Shown here one piece after another: positions 38,317-46,568 of a stretch of DNA of 64,000 nt. This stretch comes from Kutzneria kofuensis. GTDB taxonomy: Bacteria; Actinomycetota; Actinomycetes; Mycobacteriales; Pseudonocardiaceae. A program made the position numbers and the translations under genes. The stretch lies in NCBI RefSeq assembly GCF_014203355.1, contig NZ_JACHIR010000001.1:7380038-7444037 (forward strand), written 5' to 3'. The notes beneath the pieces were generated by a model. The model had not been told where the DNA came from. It made no database searches and was given only the letters and a program-made list of their open reading frames with translations. Numbering within the stretch: the stretch's first letter is position 1; each line of letters starts with the position of its first letter.

Positions 38317-39747
38317 TCATCGCAGTTCCCCGCCGGTTGGCACGGCAGCGGCGACCGTGTCCGCCTCGACGGCGGTGCGTGCGAAGTACGCCGAACCCTT
38401 CCGCCACGCCGCCAGCATCGGCACGACGCCCACCGCGAGCAGGCCCAGCCCGATCCCGTTGACCACGGCCGAGTTGGAGCCGATGGCCTGCACGAACATC
38501 CACAGCAGGAAGACCGCGCCCAGCCCCGGCCACAGCCCGATCAGCACGAAGTTGCGCAGGCTCTTGAACAGCTCGGCCCGGTGCGACACCACGACGGCGA
38601 GGCCGGCCAGGCCGTAGTAGAAGGCGATCTGCAGGCCGATGGCGCTGATCGCGTCGGACAGGATCTCGCCGACCGTGCCGAGGAAGTTGGCCGCCACGAA
38701 CAGCACCACCGACACCACGGCGACGGTGATCGTGGCCAGCGTCGGCGTGCGCCGGCGCAGGTGGGTGCGGCCGAAGGCGCGCGGCAGCGTGCCGTCCCGG
38801 CCCATCGCGAACATCGTCCTGGTGACCTGGATCAGCGTGGTCTCCAGCGTGGCGATCGTGGACAGCACCACCGCGATGGACAGGATCTTGCCGCCCGGGC
38901 CGGGCCAGATCGCCTGGCCGAGCAGGTCGAGGAGGTTGCCGCTGCTGTTGCCGATGGTGTCCGCCGACAGCAGCAGGTTCACCAGCACGGTGAAGCACAG
39001 GAACAGGCCGAACACGATCACCACGCCGACGATGCCGCCCAGGCCGGCGGCTCGGCGCGCGGACCTCGTCTCCTCGTTCAGGTTCGCCGACACGTCCCAG
39101 CCCCAGTAGTAGAACGCGGCGACCAGCGCGGCCGCGGCGAAGCCGCCCATGCCGTCGAAGTGCGTGAAACCCAGCCAGGACCAGGAGAAGTGCTCCACCG
39201 CGATGCTCGGCGCGCGGAGCAGGCCGACCACCAGGAAGATCACCAGGATGGCCACCTCGATGCCGGACATGATCCACTGGGCCCGGGCCGTGACGTGCGC
39301 GCCGAGGTAGACCACCAGCGCCATGGCCGCGAACCAGACCGCGCCGACCAGCGTCACCAGGGCCGTGTTCGAGGCCAGATCCGGGTCGAACAGCGACAGC
39401 GTCAGCGAGCCGGCGGGGATCGCGCCGGCGACCATGAACAGCGTCGCCGAGACGATCAGCGCCCAGCCGGACAGGTAGCCGAGCACGGGGTGCAGGGCGC
39501 GGCCCACCCACGCGTAGCTGGCGCCCGCGTTGACCTCGGTGCGGCCGAGGTGGCTGAACGCCCAGGCGATGCCGAGCATCGGGATGCCGCACCAGAGCAG
39601 CGCCGCCGGGCTGCCGAGACCGGCCACCGCCACCAGCGCGGCCGTGCTCGCGCCGATCGAGTACGCCGGCGCGCTGCCCGCGACGGCCATCATGGCGGTG
39701 TCGGCCGCGCCCAGCACGTCCGCTCGTAACGTGCGCTCCTCTGACAT
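38317..39747 (-). CDS. APC-family amino acid/polyamine permease (second copy)
   Basis: A 476-residue transporter with about twelve transmembrane helices (MMAVAGSAPAYSIGASTAAL, EVNAGASYAWVGRALHPVLG, WDVSANLNEETRSARRAAGL, FAMGRDGTLPRAFGRTHLRR). It is only distantly similar to the other APC permease of this cluster and probably has a different substrate or direction (uptake versus exchange). ATG 39,747 has GGAGG five bases upstream. It is the first gene of the minus-strand unit and is divergent from the aldehyde dehydrogenase. Confidence 0.9.
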   Translation of the reverse strand: MSEERTLRADVLGAADTAMMAVAGSAPAYSIGASTAALVAVAGLGSPAALLWCGIPMLGIAWAFSHLGRTEVNAGASYAWVGRALHPVLGYLSGWALIVSATLFMVAGAIPAGSLTLSLFDPDLASNTALVTLVGAVWFAAMALVVYLGAHVTARAQWIMSGIEVAILVIFLVVGLLRAPSIAVEHFSWSWLGFTHFDGMGGFAAAALVAAFYYWGWDVSANLNEETRSARRAAGLGGIVGVVIVFGLFLCFTVLVNLLLSADTIGNSSGNLLDLLGQAIWPGPGGKILSIAVVLSTIATLETTLIQVTRTMFAMGRDGTLPRAFGRTHLRRRTPTLATITVAVVSVVLFVAANFLGTVGEILSDAISAIGLQIAFYYGLAGLAVVVSHRAELFKSLRNFVLIGLWPGLGAVFLLWMFVQAIGSNSAVVNGIGLGLLAVGVVPMLAAWRKGSAYFARTAVEADTVAAAVPTGGELR

Positions 39748-39929
39748 CGAGCCTCCAGCGATCGGCGGGTGACGGGGGCCACACCCGTGCGGCACAGTGA
39801 AGGCGTTCCGGCGTGCGAAGTCAATGCCCTGGGCGACCGAAACAGCAACTTAATCGACTGGTTGCAATCGATACCGTCGCGCGGGAGCATGGTTCGCAAC
39901 TAAATCCGTGTCTGGGAAGGATCCGTTCG
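39748..39929. promoter_or_regulatory. Divergent promoter region, permease / aldehyde dehydrogenase
   Basis: These 182 bases are AT-richer than their surroundings. They contain GCAAC-N11-GTTGC (39,845-39,865), overlapping an ATCGAC..AATCGAT inverted repeat, and a third GCAAC at 39,896-39,900. This is a plausible set of Lrp sites for the regulator encoded in the cluster. It is unlike the 36-bp operator of the betaine genes, in which the half-sites point the other way. Confidence 0.4.
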
Positions 39930-41360
39930 GTGGCCGACAAGACCGTCTTCACCAACCTCGTCAACGGCGAGCGGGTCGGCGCGGCCGACGGCCGCACCCT
40001 CGACGTCGTCGACCCCTCGACCGGCGAGGTGTACGCCACCGCGCCGCTGTCCGGGCCCGCCGACGTGGACGCCGCCGTCGGCGCCGCGAGCGCCGCCTTC
40101 GAGACGTGGCGCGACACCACACCGGCGGAACGGCAGCTGGCGCTGCTCCGGATCGCCGACGCCATCGAGGCCCGCGCCGACGAGTTCGTTCAGGTCGAGT
40201 CGGCCGACACCGGCAAGCCGCTGGCCGTCACCAAGTCCGACGAGATCCCGCCCTGCGTGGACCAGCTGCGCTTCTTCGCCGGCGCCGCCCGGGTGCTGGA
40301 GGGGCGGTCGGCGGGGGAGTACCTGGCTGGGCACACCTCGTACGTGCGGCGCGAGCCCGTCGGCGTGTGCGCCCAGGTGACGCCGTGGAACTACCCGCTG
40401 ATGATGGCCATCTGGAAGATCGCCCCGGCTCTGGCCGCCGGCAACACCGTGGTGCTGAAGCCGTCCGACACCACGCCGGCGTCGACGACCCTGCTGGCCG
40501 AGGTGTGCGCCGAGTTCCTGCCGCCGGGCGTGTTCAACGTGATCTGCGGCGACCGGGACACCGGCCGGTCGCTGGTGTCGCACGACCGCCCCGACATGGT
40601 GTCGATCACCGGCTCCGTGCGGGCCGGCATGGAGGTCGCGTCGGCGGCGGCTCTGGACCTGAAGCGGACGCACCTGGAACTCGGCGGCAAAGCGCCCGTT
40701 GTCGTCTTCGAGGATGCCGACCTGGAGGCCGCCGCTTCCGGCATCGCCGCCGCCGGCTACTTCAACGCCGGCCAGGACTGCACCGCCGCCACCCGCGTGA
40801 TCGTCGCCGCCTCCGTGTACGAGGAGTTCGCCGCGGCCTTGGCCGCCCAGGCCCGGGAGACGTCCACCGGCGCGCCCACGGAGGACGTCACCTATGGGCC
40901 GTTGAACAACGCTTCCCAGCTGGACCGCGTCGGCGGCTTCATCGGCCGGCTTCCCTCGCACGCCTCGGTCCTGGCCGGTGGTTCCGCCGTCGGCGACCGC
41001 GGCTACTTCTACGCCCCCACCGTGGTTTCCGGCCTACGCCAGGACGACGAGATCATCCAGAACGAGGTGTTCGGGCCGGTGATCACCGTGCAGTCCTTCG
41101 CCGACGAGGCCGAGGCGGTGTCGATGGCCAACGGCGTCAAGTACGGCCTCGCGTCGAGTGTGTGGACCCGCGACCACGGCCGGGCCATGCGGATGGCCAA
41201 GCGCCTCGACTTCGGCTGCGTGTGGATCAACACCCACATCCCCATCGTGGCCGAGATGCCGCACGGCGGGTTCAAGCACTCCGGCCACGGCAAGGACCTG
41301 TCCATGTACGGGCTGGAGGACTACACCCGCATCAAGCACGTCATGTCCTCGTTCGAGTAG
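39930..41360 (+). CDS. Aminobutyraldehyde/omega-aminoaldehyde dehydrogenase
   Basis: A 476-residue aldehyde dehydrogenase: [20 protein letters not shown], Glu250 in LELGGKAPV, nucleophile Cys284 in AGQDCTAATRV. The N terminus (VNGERVGAADGRTLDVVDPSTGE) and general pattern are those of gamma-aminobutyraldehyde dehydrogenases (PatD type). Together with the divergent aminotransferase it would complete conversion of putrescine or a similar diamine to the omega-amino acid. GTG 39,930 is preceded by GGGAAGG. Betaine aldehyde or another aminoaldehyde is an alternative substrate. Confidence 0.85.
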   Translation: MADKTVFTNLVNGERVGAADGRTLDVVDPSTGEVYATAPLSGPADVDAAVGAASAAFETWRDTTPAERQLALLRIADAIEARADEFVQVESADTGKPLAVTKSDEIPPCVDQLRFFAGAARVLEGRSAGEYLAGHTSYVRREPVGVCAQVTPWNYPLMMAIWKIAPALAAGNTVVLKPSDTTPASTTLLAEVCAEFLPPGVFNVICGDRDTGRSLVSHDRPDMVSITGSVRAGMEVASAAALDLKRTHLELGGKAPVVVFEDADLEAAASGIAAAGYFNAGQDCTAATRVIVAASVYEEFAAALAAQARETSTGAPTEDVTYGPLNNASQLDRVGGFIGRLPSHASVLAGGSAVGDRGYFYAPTVVSGLRQDDEIIQNEVFGPVITVQSFADEAEAVSMANGVKYGLASSVWTRDHGRAMRMAKRLDFGCVWINTHIPIVAEMPHGGFKHSGHGKDLSMYGLEDYTRIKHVMSSFE

Positions 41361-41374
41361 CCGCCCCGGTCTCC

Positions 41375-41425
41375 GCACGTGAGTGGCTCACTTGGTCCCG
41401 GGAGCCAAGTGAGCCACTCACGTGC
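41375..41425. terminator. Perfect 21-bp hairpin between convergent genes
   Basis: GCACGTGAGTGGCTCACTTG plus one G (41,375-41,395) is exactly complementary to 41,405-41,425, with the loop TCCCGGGAG. It separates the aldehyde dehydrogenase from the convergent BTAD protein, so a bidirectional terminator fits. The perfect stem with a CACGTG at its base could equally be a palindromic repeat or protein-binding site. Confidence 0.7.
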
Positions 41426-41436
41426 CTCGGCCCTCG

Positions 41437-42129
41437 TCACACCGCCGCGGTGGCCAGGGTTTCGTGGATGAGGCCGCGGATCATCGGCGACGGCGCCATC
41501 CCCAGCTCCCTGGCCAGCAGTGCTCGGTAGTGCTGGTACGCCGACAGCGCCTCCGCCACGTTGCCTTCCGCCAGGTGCACCTCGATCGCCAGGCGGTACG
41601 GGCTCTCCCGCAGCGGATCCGCCCGCACCGCCGCCAGCGCCGCTTGCAGTGCGTCGCCGTGCCTCCCCGCCCGCAGGCACGACGCCGCGAAGCCCTCCAC
41701 CGTGTGCAAGTACAGCTGGCGCAGGCGTTCCCGCTCCACCAGCACCCACTCGTCGTACCAACCCGGCAGCAGTTCGTGCGGGCCCGCCAACAGGCTCGGC
41801 GGTAGCTCCTCGCCGCCCTGCCTCGACATCGCCACCAGCTCGCCCACGTCCAGCCGTAGCCCCGGGGCCAGACTGATCGTGTCGCCGCCCACCCGCACCG
41901 TCGGCGCGGGCAACTGCTGTAGCCGCCACAACGCCGTTCGCAAGCTCGCCAGCGACTTCGCCTCGCTGCCCTCCGGCCACAGCATTCCCACCGCCGTGTT
42001 CCGGTTCGTGTCCCGCCTCAACGCCACCAACGCCAGCAGCCTCTGCTGCGCCTTCGGCACCACCAACTCCCGGCCGCCCACCGTCAGCGCGAAGCCGTCG
42101 AGCAGGGACAGGCGCGCGGCGTCGGACAT
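41437..42129 (-). CDS. Short SARP-type regulator (winged helix + BTAD)
   Basis: A 230-residue protein with the N-terminal winged helix of SARP proteins (LSLLDGFALTVGGRELVVPK, NTAVGMLWPEG, LASLRTALWRLQQ) and a C-terminal bacterial transcriptional activation domain (LPGWYDEWVLVERERLRQLY, ADPLRESPYRLAIEVHLAEG, AEALSAYQHYRALLARELGM). It is short: there is no ATPase or sensor domain. Start ATG 42,129 has GGGGG six bases upstream; the frame open to 42,444 runs through a non-coding repeat. Its target is unknown. Confidence 0.88.
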   Translation of the reverse strand: MSDAARLSLLDGFALTVGGRELVVPKAQQRLLALVALRRDTNRNTAVGMLWPEGSEAKSLASLRTALWRLQQLPAPTVRVGGDTISLAPGLRLDVGELVAMSRQGGEELPPSLLAGPHELLPGWYDEWVLVERERLRQLYLHTVEGFAASCLRAGRHGDALQAALAAVRADPLRESPYRLAIEVHLAEGNVAEALSAYQHYRALLARELGMAPSPMIRGLIHETLATAAV

Positions 42130-42448
42130 GGAGTACCCCCGAAAGATGAGCCGTTCTACGCCGTCATGGTCACGCACAACCAGAGGAGTCACTCCGGCAT
42201 CCGGCCGATACCACCCGAAGGGGCAGCGTGTATGCCGCGCGTGCCGCGCGGGGCTCGGCCCCTTCGGGGGCCGATGCCTCGCCCTTGCCGGATTTCGGCC
42301 GCCGCGTCGGCTCGGGTGGGTGGGTGCGTCGGGTGGCGGCGGCCGAAATCCGGCGACCGGGCGAAGCATCGGCGGGGCCTCGCACTCTCCTGTGTCGGAG
42401 GCCGAAGAAGTGGTCAGGTCGCCGCATTCCTGGCCTGTGACCACAAGG
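42130..42448. other. Intergenic region holding repeat family A copy 2
   Basis: A 319-base gap between the end of the AhpD-like gene and the start of the BTAD protein. About half is the palindromic repeat at 42,230-42,383. The part next to 42,129 must carry the BTAD promoter, but no clear -35/-10 pair is visible. No RNA gene or small reading frame with coding bias was seen. Confidence 0.6.
42230..42383. repeat. 154-bp palindromic intergenic repeat, family A copy 2
   Basis: A homologue, in reverse orientation, of the repeat at 13,942-14,094. The core stem TTGCCGGATTTCGGCCGCCG (42,285-42,304) pairs with 42,337-42,356 at 19 of 20 positions. Outer arms GCGAGGCATCGGC-like and GCGAAGCATCGGC and the GCGCG/CGCGC hairpin are kept. 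Where its stem differs from copy 1, both strands have changed together. Confidence 0.88.
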
Positions 42449-43030
42449 TCAGGCGTAGCCCCGTTTGAGCATCATGGCTGCGGCCTTGTCGAACTCGGCG
42501 TCGGTCGGAATGGCGAAGTCCAGGGCGTTGGCGTAGCGGGTGATGATGTTGAACAGGGCCGCGACCGCCGACGCATCCACGAGTTGTCGCCGTGTGACCC
42601 CAGCGGCCGTCGCCGCTCGGGCTTGGGCGGCTTGCAGTTCGTCCGGGTGCAAGGTCATCGTTTCCAGGACGGCGAGCGTCGCGCGCAGTTGGTCCGAGAT
42701 GGGGGCGGTGCGGTAGTCGGTGAGGCACGCGTCCGCCACCGCCTTGTCCATGCCACGCACGGCGACGGCCCGGTGGGCCCCGACGCAGAAGGGGCACGAG
42801 TTCCACTTGGCGACCATCGCGGCCATCAGTTCCCGCTCCGCCACGGACCACTCACTCGGTCCGCGCATCGCCCGCTGTGTCCACGCGCCGAGTGCCGTGC
42901 CCACGAAGTTCTTGTGGTAGAAGGCAACCCGGGCCGCATCCGGGAGACGTGCGCCCAACGCCGCGGAGATGATCCGAATCAGCGCCCTACTACGGAGGCT
43001 GTCGCCGCGCTCGACCTCAGGCAGACGCAT
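42449..43030 (-). CDS. Carboxymuconolactone decarboxylase/AhpD-like protein
   Basis: A 193-residue AhpD-fold protein. Cys79 and Cys82 in SCPFCVGAH with His86 form the redox pair of AhpD-like peroxidase partners. The rest is helical, as in the CMD family. It may be an alkylhydroperoxidase or a protein disulphide-type reductase; it is not likely to be a true carboxymuconolactone decarboxylase, as no aromatic pathway is nearby. It overlaps the upstream small gene by 14 bases, with GGAGG ahead of ATG 43,030. Confidence 0.88.
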   Translation of the reverse strand: MRLPEVERGDSLRSRALIRIISAALGARLPDAARVAFYHKNFVGTALGAWTQRAMRGPSEWSVAERELMAAMVAKWNSCPFCVGAHRAVAVRGMDKAVADACLTDYRTAPISDQLRATLAVLETMTLHPDELQAAQARAATAAGVTRRQLVDASAVAALFNIITRYANALDFAIPTDAEFDKAAAMMLKRGYA

Positions 43031-43355
43031 CGCTCGCCTCCTCGATGATGCGAGCAGCGGCGTCCCAGCGCGCCAGTCCCGCCCCGACACAGGCCGACAT
43101 GATGATCTCGAATGCCGCTTTGTCGGTGCCCGCTGCCTGCCGGACGGCGTCGACCTCGGCGTCGGTCACCCGGTAGGAGGCTGCGCCGATCTCTCGGGCG
43201 AGGGTGTTGTAGGGCTCGGCGATCGGCGGGCCATCCGCGGCCCTGGCCGACACAGCGGTCCGCAGCGCCGCGTCGGTCACTCCAGCGTCGTTCGCCACCG
43301 CCGTGCGCAGGGCTTCCGCGAGCTCGTGGTGCCGGGCGCCGGTGTCCGTGCTCAT
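43017..43355 (-). CDS. Small protein coupled to the AhpD-like gene
   Basis: A 112-residue acidic, Ala-rich, helical protein, MSTDTGARHHELAEALRTAV at the start and FEIIMSACVGAGLARWDAAA near the end. I know no function. Its helix pattern and the single CVGAG stretch resemble a shortened, cysteine-poor AhpD fold, so it could be a degenerate partner subunit of the following protein. Translation is coupled (14-base overlap), and GGAGGT precedes its ATG. Confidence 0.7.
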   Translation of the reverse strand: MSTDTGARHHELAEALRTAVANDAGVTDAALRTAVSARAADGPPIAEPYNTLAREIGAASYRVTDAEVDAVRQAAGTDKAAFEIIMSACVGAGLARWDAAARIIEEASDASA

Positions 43356-43620
43356 GGGACCTCCATCGGTTCGGCGTGGACGGTAGCGGTTTCAGGAATC
43401 CCAGGCATGCCGGGCGACGAACGCCCTCGGCGCGAGGTGTTGGTTCGAACGGCCTTCCGTGATCGCCGGCGCCTGGCGCATACACAGAGTAGAAAAGGAC
43501 GTGCCCGGTGATCTGATCCGGTGATGCGGACGAATTCCGGGTTTACGGAATGTGATCGGAGATGACTGGTAGGTCACGCCTGGTGTCGCAATTGGCGCAG
43601 CGCGTGAGAGTATCCGGCTC

Positions 43621-44259
43621 ATGTACCACCGTCGCCGCCCAGTGCTGATCGTGGGGTTTTCCCCGCTCACCCGAATCGGATTGGCGCGAGTGTTGTCCCG
43701 GCTGCCGGAGGTGGGGGCGGTGAGTGCGGCGTCGTCGATGGCGGCCGTACGCTTCGCGGCGCGCAACGGCGCGGGGATGGCAGTGGTGGACCAGGCGGCC
43801 GACCCGGGGTTCACGCTGGTACGGACGCTGAGCAGCGGATATTCCTCCTGCCCGGTGGTGGTGCTGCTGACGCCGTCGAGTCACGCGGACGAAGACGCGA
43901 GGTTCGCCTTCGGACAAGGGGCGCAGGCGGTGGCGCTGGCGACGGCGTCCGCCAGCTATCTGCACCAGGTGTTGGCCGGCGTTTATCTCGGGGTCCCGAT
44001 ACAGTCGAAAGGCGAGGCATCCACCGGCGACCAGAAACGCGCCCACACGTTGTCCCAGCGCGAAACGGAAATCCTCGCGCTGATCGCGGAAGGCATGAGC
44101 AGCAAGTCGATCGCGGAACGCCTCGTGGTCTCGGTGGAAACGGTCCGCTCGCACGCGAAGAACATCATCCGCAAGCTGGAGGCGAACGGCCGAGCGGAAG
44201 CGGTTTCCATCGCCTACCGCACCGGCATCCTCGACTCCGACGCCCTCCCACTGGCCTGA
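43621..44259 (+). CDS. LuxR-type regulator with degenerate receiver domain
   Basis: A 212-residue NarL/LuxR-family protein. The C-terminal helix-turn-helix is intact (LSQRETEILALIAEGMSSKS, then VSVETVRSHAKNIIRKLEA). In the N-terminal receiver the acidic pair expected after the first strand is replaced by Gly-Phe (VLIVGFSPL), although Asp57 (AVVDQAAD) remains at the phospho-acceptor position and the later Lys is not obvious. It is therefore probably phosphorylation-independent. No histidine kinase is adjacent. Confidence 0.88.
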   Translation: MYHRRRPVLIVGFSPLTRIGLARVLSRLPEVGAVSAASSMAAVRFAARNGAGMAVVDQAADPGFTLVRTLSSGYSSCPVVVLLTPSSHADEDARFAFGQGAQAVALATASASYLHQVLAGVYLGVPIQSKGEASTGDQKRAHTLSQRETEILALIAEGMSSKSIAERLVVSVETVRSHAKNIIRKLEANGRAEAVSIAYRTGILDSDALPLA

Positions 44260-44334
44260 GAGCGCATGGTTGGGTGGGCTCGCCCCGCCTCTGACGCCGG
44301 AGAGTGCTCGGGTGGCACGCGTGGCATAAAACAC

Positions 44335-44348
44335 TGAACCGTGGTTCA
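44335..44348. promoter_or_regulatory. Palindromic TetR operator
   Basis: TGAACCGTGGTTCA is a perfect 14-bp palindrome ending 8 bases before the GTG start of the TetR gene. Its position over the promoter or start site implies autoregulation, with co-regulation of the overlapping acyl-CoA dehydrogenase gene. Confidence 0.65.
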
Positions 44349-44356
44349 CTGCTTGG

Positions 44357-44968
44357 GTGCCCTACCGTCGCACGCCCCGGGTGCAGGCCCGGCTCGACGC
44401 CCAGCGCGAGGCGCTGCTGGCGGCTGCCGTCGCGCTGCTGTCGGAGCAGGGATACGCGGGCTGCTCGGTGGCGGGGGTGGCGGCGCGGGCGGGCGTCTCC
44501 ACCGGCAGCGTCTACCGGTACTTCCCGGGCAAGGCGGAGCTGGTGGTCGAGGTGTTCCGGGGCCTGGTGGGCCGCGAGGTCCAGGCCGTCGAGGATGCGG
44601 CGAACGGCCCGGGCGACCTGATCGACCGGGTCGTGGCCATCGTGGAGACGTTCGCCAACCGAGCGCTGAAGGCCCCGCGGCTGGCGTACGCACTGCTGGC
44701 GGAGCCGGTGGACGCGCCGGTGGAGGCGGAGCGCCTGGTGTTCCGGCAGGTGTTCCAGAAGGCCTTCGCCATGCACGTCACCGAGGCGATCAAGGCCGGC
44801 GTGCTGCCGGCGCAGGATGCCGGCGTCACCGCCGCGGCGCTGGTGGGGGCGGTGGCGGAGGTGCTGGTGGGCCCGCTGTCGGCGGGCGTCGCGAGCGCCG
44901 ACACCGTGCCGAATCTGGTCCGTTTCACCCTTCGTGCCCTGGGAGCCGACGATGCCGCCCACTCATGA
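44357..44968 (+). CDS. TetR-family transcriptional regulator
   Basis: A 203-residue TetR protein: helix-turn-helix ALLSEQGYAGCSVAGVAARA followed by GVSTGSVYRYFPGKAELVVEVF, then an all-helical ligand domain. GTG 44,357 follows a perfect palindromic operator. Its end overlaps the start of the acyl-CoA dehydrogenase gene by 17 bases, so the pair forms one unit, and the regulator probably senses an acyl-CoA or fatty acid (inference). Confidence 0.9.
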   Translation: MPYRRTPRVQARLDAQREALLAAAVALLSEQGYAGCSVAGVAARAGVSTGSVYRYFPGKAELVVEVFRGLVGREVQAVEDAANGPGDLIDRVVAIVETFANRALKAPRLAYALLAEPVDAPVEAERLVFRQVFQKAFAMHVTEAIKAGVLPAQDAGVTAAALVGAVAEVLVGPLSAGVASADTVPNLVRFTLRALGADDAAHS

Positions 44969-46568
44969 GGTCACCAACCAGGTCCCGCCGCTGGTCGGCT
45001 ACGACGTCGCGGCGCACGCGTCGCTGATCGCGGGCCTCCGCCGCGAGGGAGCGGCGTGGGCGGAGCCGGAGCTGCACGAACTGGGCCGGCTCGCGGGCAG
45101 CGCGCAGGCGCAGGAGTGGGGCCGGGGCGCCAACGCCAACCCGCCGGTGCTGCGCACGCACGACCGCTACGGCAACCGCATCGACGAGGTGGACTTCCAC
45201 CCGTACTGGCACGAGCTGATGACGGTCGGCGTCGAGCACGGGCTGCAGGCCGCGCCCTGGCGGGACGAGCGGTCCGGCGCGCACGTGGCCCGTGCGGCGA
45301 AGTTCTTCGTGTGGAGCCAGGTCGAGGCCGGCCACACCTGCCCGCTGGCCATGACGTACGCGGCGGTCCCGGCCCTGCGGCACAACGAGGAGCTGGCGAA
45401 AACCTACGAACCGCTGCTGGCGGCCAAGATCTACGACTACGGCCTGCGCGAGCCGAGCACGAAACGCGGCCTGATCGCGGGCATGTCGATGACGGAGAAG
45501 CAGGGCGGCTCGGACGTCCGCGCCAACACCACGACGGCGACGCCGACCGAAAACGGCGAATACGTCATCCGCGGCCACAAGTGGTTCACGTCCGCGCCGA
45601 TGTCGGACATGTTCCTCACTCTCGCGCAGGCGCCCGGCGGCCTGTCCTGCTTCCTGCTGCCGCGCGTCCTGCCGGACGGCACCCGCAACCGGATCCACCT
45701 GCAGCGGCTGAAGGACAAGCTGGGCAACAAGTCCAACGCCTCCTCCGAGATCGAGTACGATGACGCGCTCGGCTGGCTGGTCGGCGAGGAGGGCCGGGGC
45801 GTGCCGACCATCATCGAGATGGTCAACAACACCCGGCTGGACTGCGTGATCGGCAGCGCCGCGGGCATGCGCGCCGGCGTCGCCCAGGCGGTGCACCACG
45901 CCAGCCACCGCAGCGCCTTCACCAAGCTGCTGGTCGACCAGCCGCTGATGTCCAACGTCCTCGCCGACCTCACCGTCGAGGCCGAGGCCGCGCTGGTGGT
46001 GATGCTCCGGCTGGCCGGCGCGACCGACCGCGACGAGACGGCGTTCCGCCGGCTCGCGCTCGCGGTGACCAAGTACTGGGTGTGCAAGCGGGCCCCGATG
46101 CACGCCGCCGAGGCGCTGGAATGCCTGGGCGGCAACGGTTACGTCGAGGAATCCGGCATGCCGCTGCTGTACCGGGAGGCGCCGCTGCCCTCGATCTGGG
46201 AGGGTTCCGGCAACGTCGCCGCGCTGGACGCGCTGCGGGCGATGGCCCGGCAGCCCGAGTCGGTGGAGGCGTTCTTCACCGAGGTGGAGCTGGCCGCCGG
46301 CGCGGATGCCCGGTTGGACCGGTCCGTCGAGCTGCTCCGCAAGGAGCTGGCCGACCTCGACGACATCGAGTTCCGGGCCCGCCGGCTGGTCGAGACGATG
46401 GCGTTGGTGCTGCAGGGATCCCTGTTGGTGCGGCACGGCAACCCGGCGGTCGCCGACGCGTTCTGCGCCTCCCGTCTCGGCGAGGACTGGGGCATCGCGC
46501 TCGGCACGCTGCCGTCCGGTGTGGACAGTCGCGCGATCGTCACGAGCTCGTGGACGGAACCCCGCTGA
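44952..46568 (+). CDS. Acyl-CoA dehydrogenase, AidB/isovaleryl-CoA dehydrogenase-like
   Basis: A 538-residue FAD enzyme. The length, about 150 residues longer than ordinary acyl-CoA dehydrogenases, and the motifs GMSMTEKQGGSDVRANTT, HKWFTSAPMSDMFLTLAQ, RLDCVIGSAAGMRAGVAQAV and ECLGGNGYVEESGMPLLYRE are those of the AidB subgroup. AidB in E. coli is part of the adaptive response to alkylation, whereas many actinobacterial members act in acyl-CoA oxidation. Which applies here is open. The last 29 bases overlap the convergent MAB_1171c gene. Confidence 0.92.
   Translation: MPPTHEVTNQVPPLVGYDVAAHASLIAGLRREGAAWAEPELHELGRLAGSAQAQEWGRGANANPPVLRTHDRYGNRIDEVDFHPYWHELMTVGVEHGLQAAPWRDERSGAHVARAAKFFVWSQVEAGHTCPLAMTYAAVPALRHNEELAKTYEPLLAAKIYDYGLREPSTKRGLIAGMSMTEKQGGSDVRANTTTATPTENGEYVIRGHKWFTSAPMSDMFLTLAQAPGGLSCFLLPRVLPDGTRNRIHLQRLKDKLGNKSNASSEIEYDDALGWLVGEEGRGVPTIIEMVNNTRLDCVIGSAAGMRAGVAQAVHHASHRSAFTKLLVDQPLMSNVLADLTVEAEAALVVMLRLAGATDRDETAFRRLALAVTKYWVCKRAPMHAAEALECLGGNGYVEESGMPLLYREAPLPSIWEGSGNVAALDALRAMARQPESVEAFFTEVELAAGADARLDRSVELLRKELADLDDIEFRARRLVETMALVLQGSLLVRHGNPAVADAFCASRLGEDWGIALGTLPSGVDSRAIVTSSWTEPR

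Noticed and set aside
32205-42129. Antibiotic biosynthetic cluster suggested by two SARP-type regulators
   Set aside because: No PKS, NRPS, terpene, RiPP or tailoring genes lie between or around them; the genes are catabolic.
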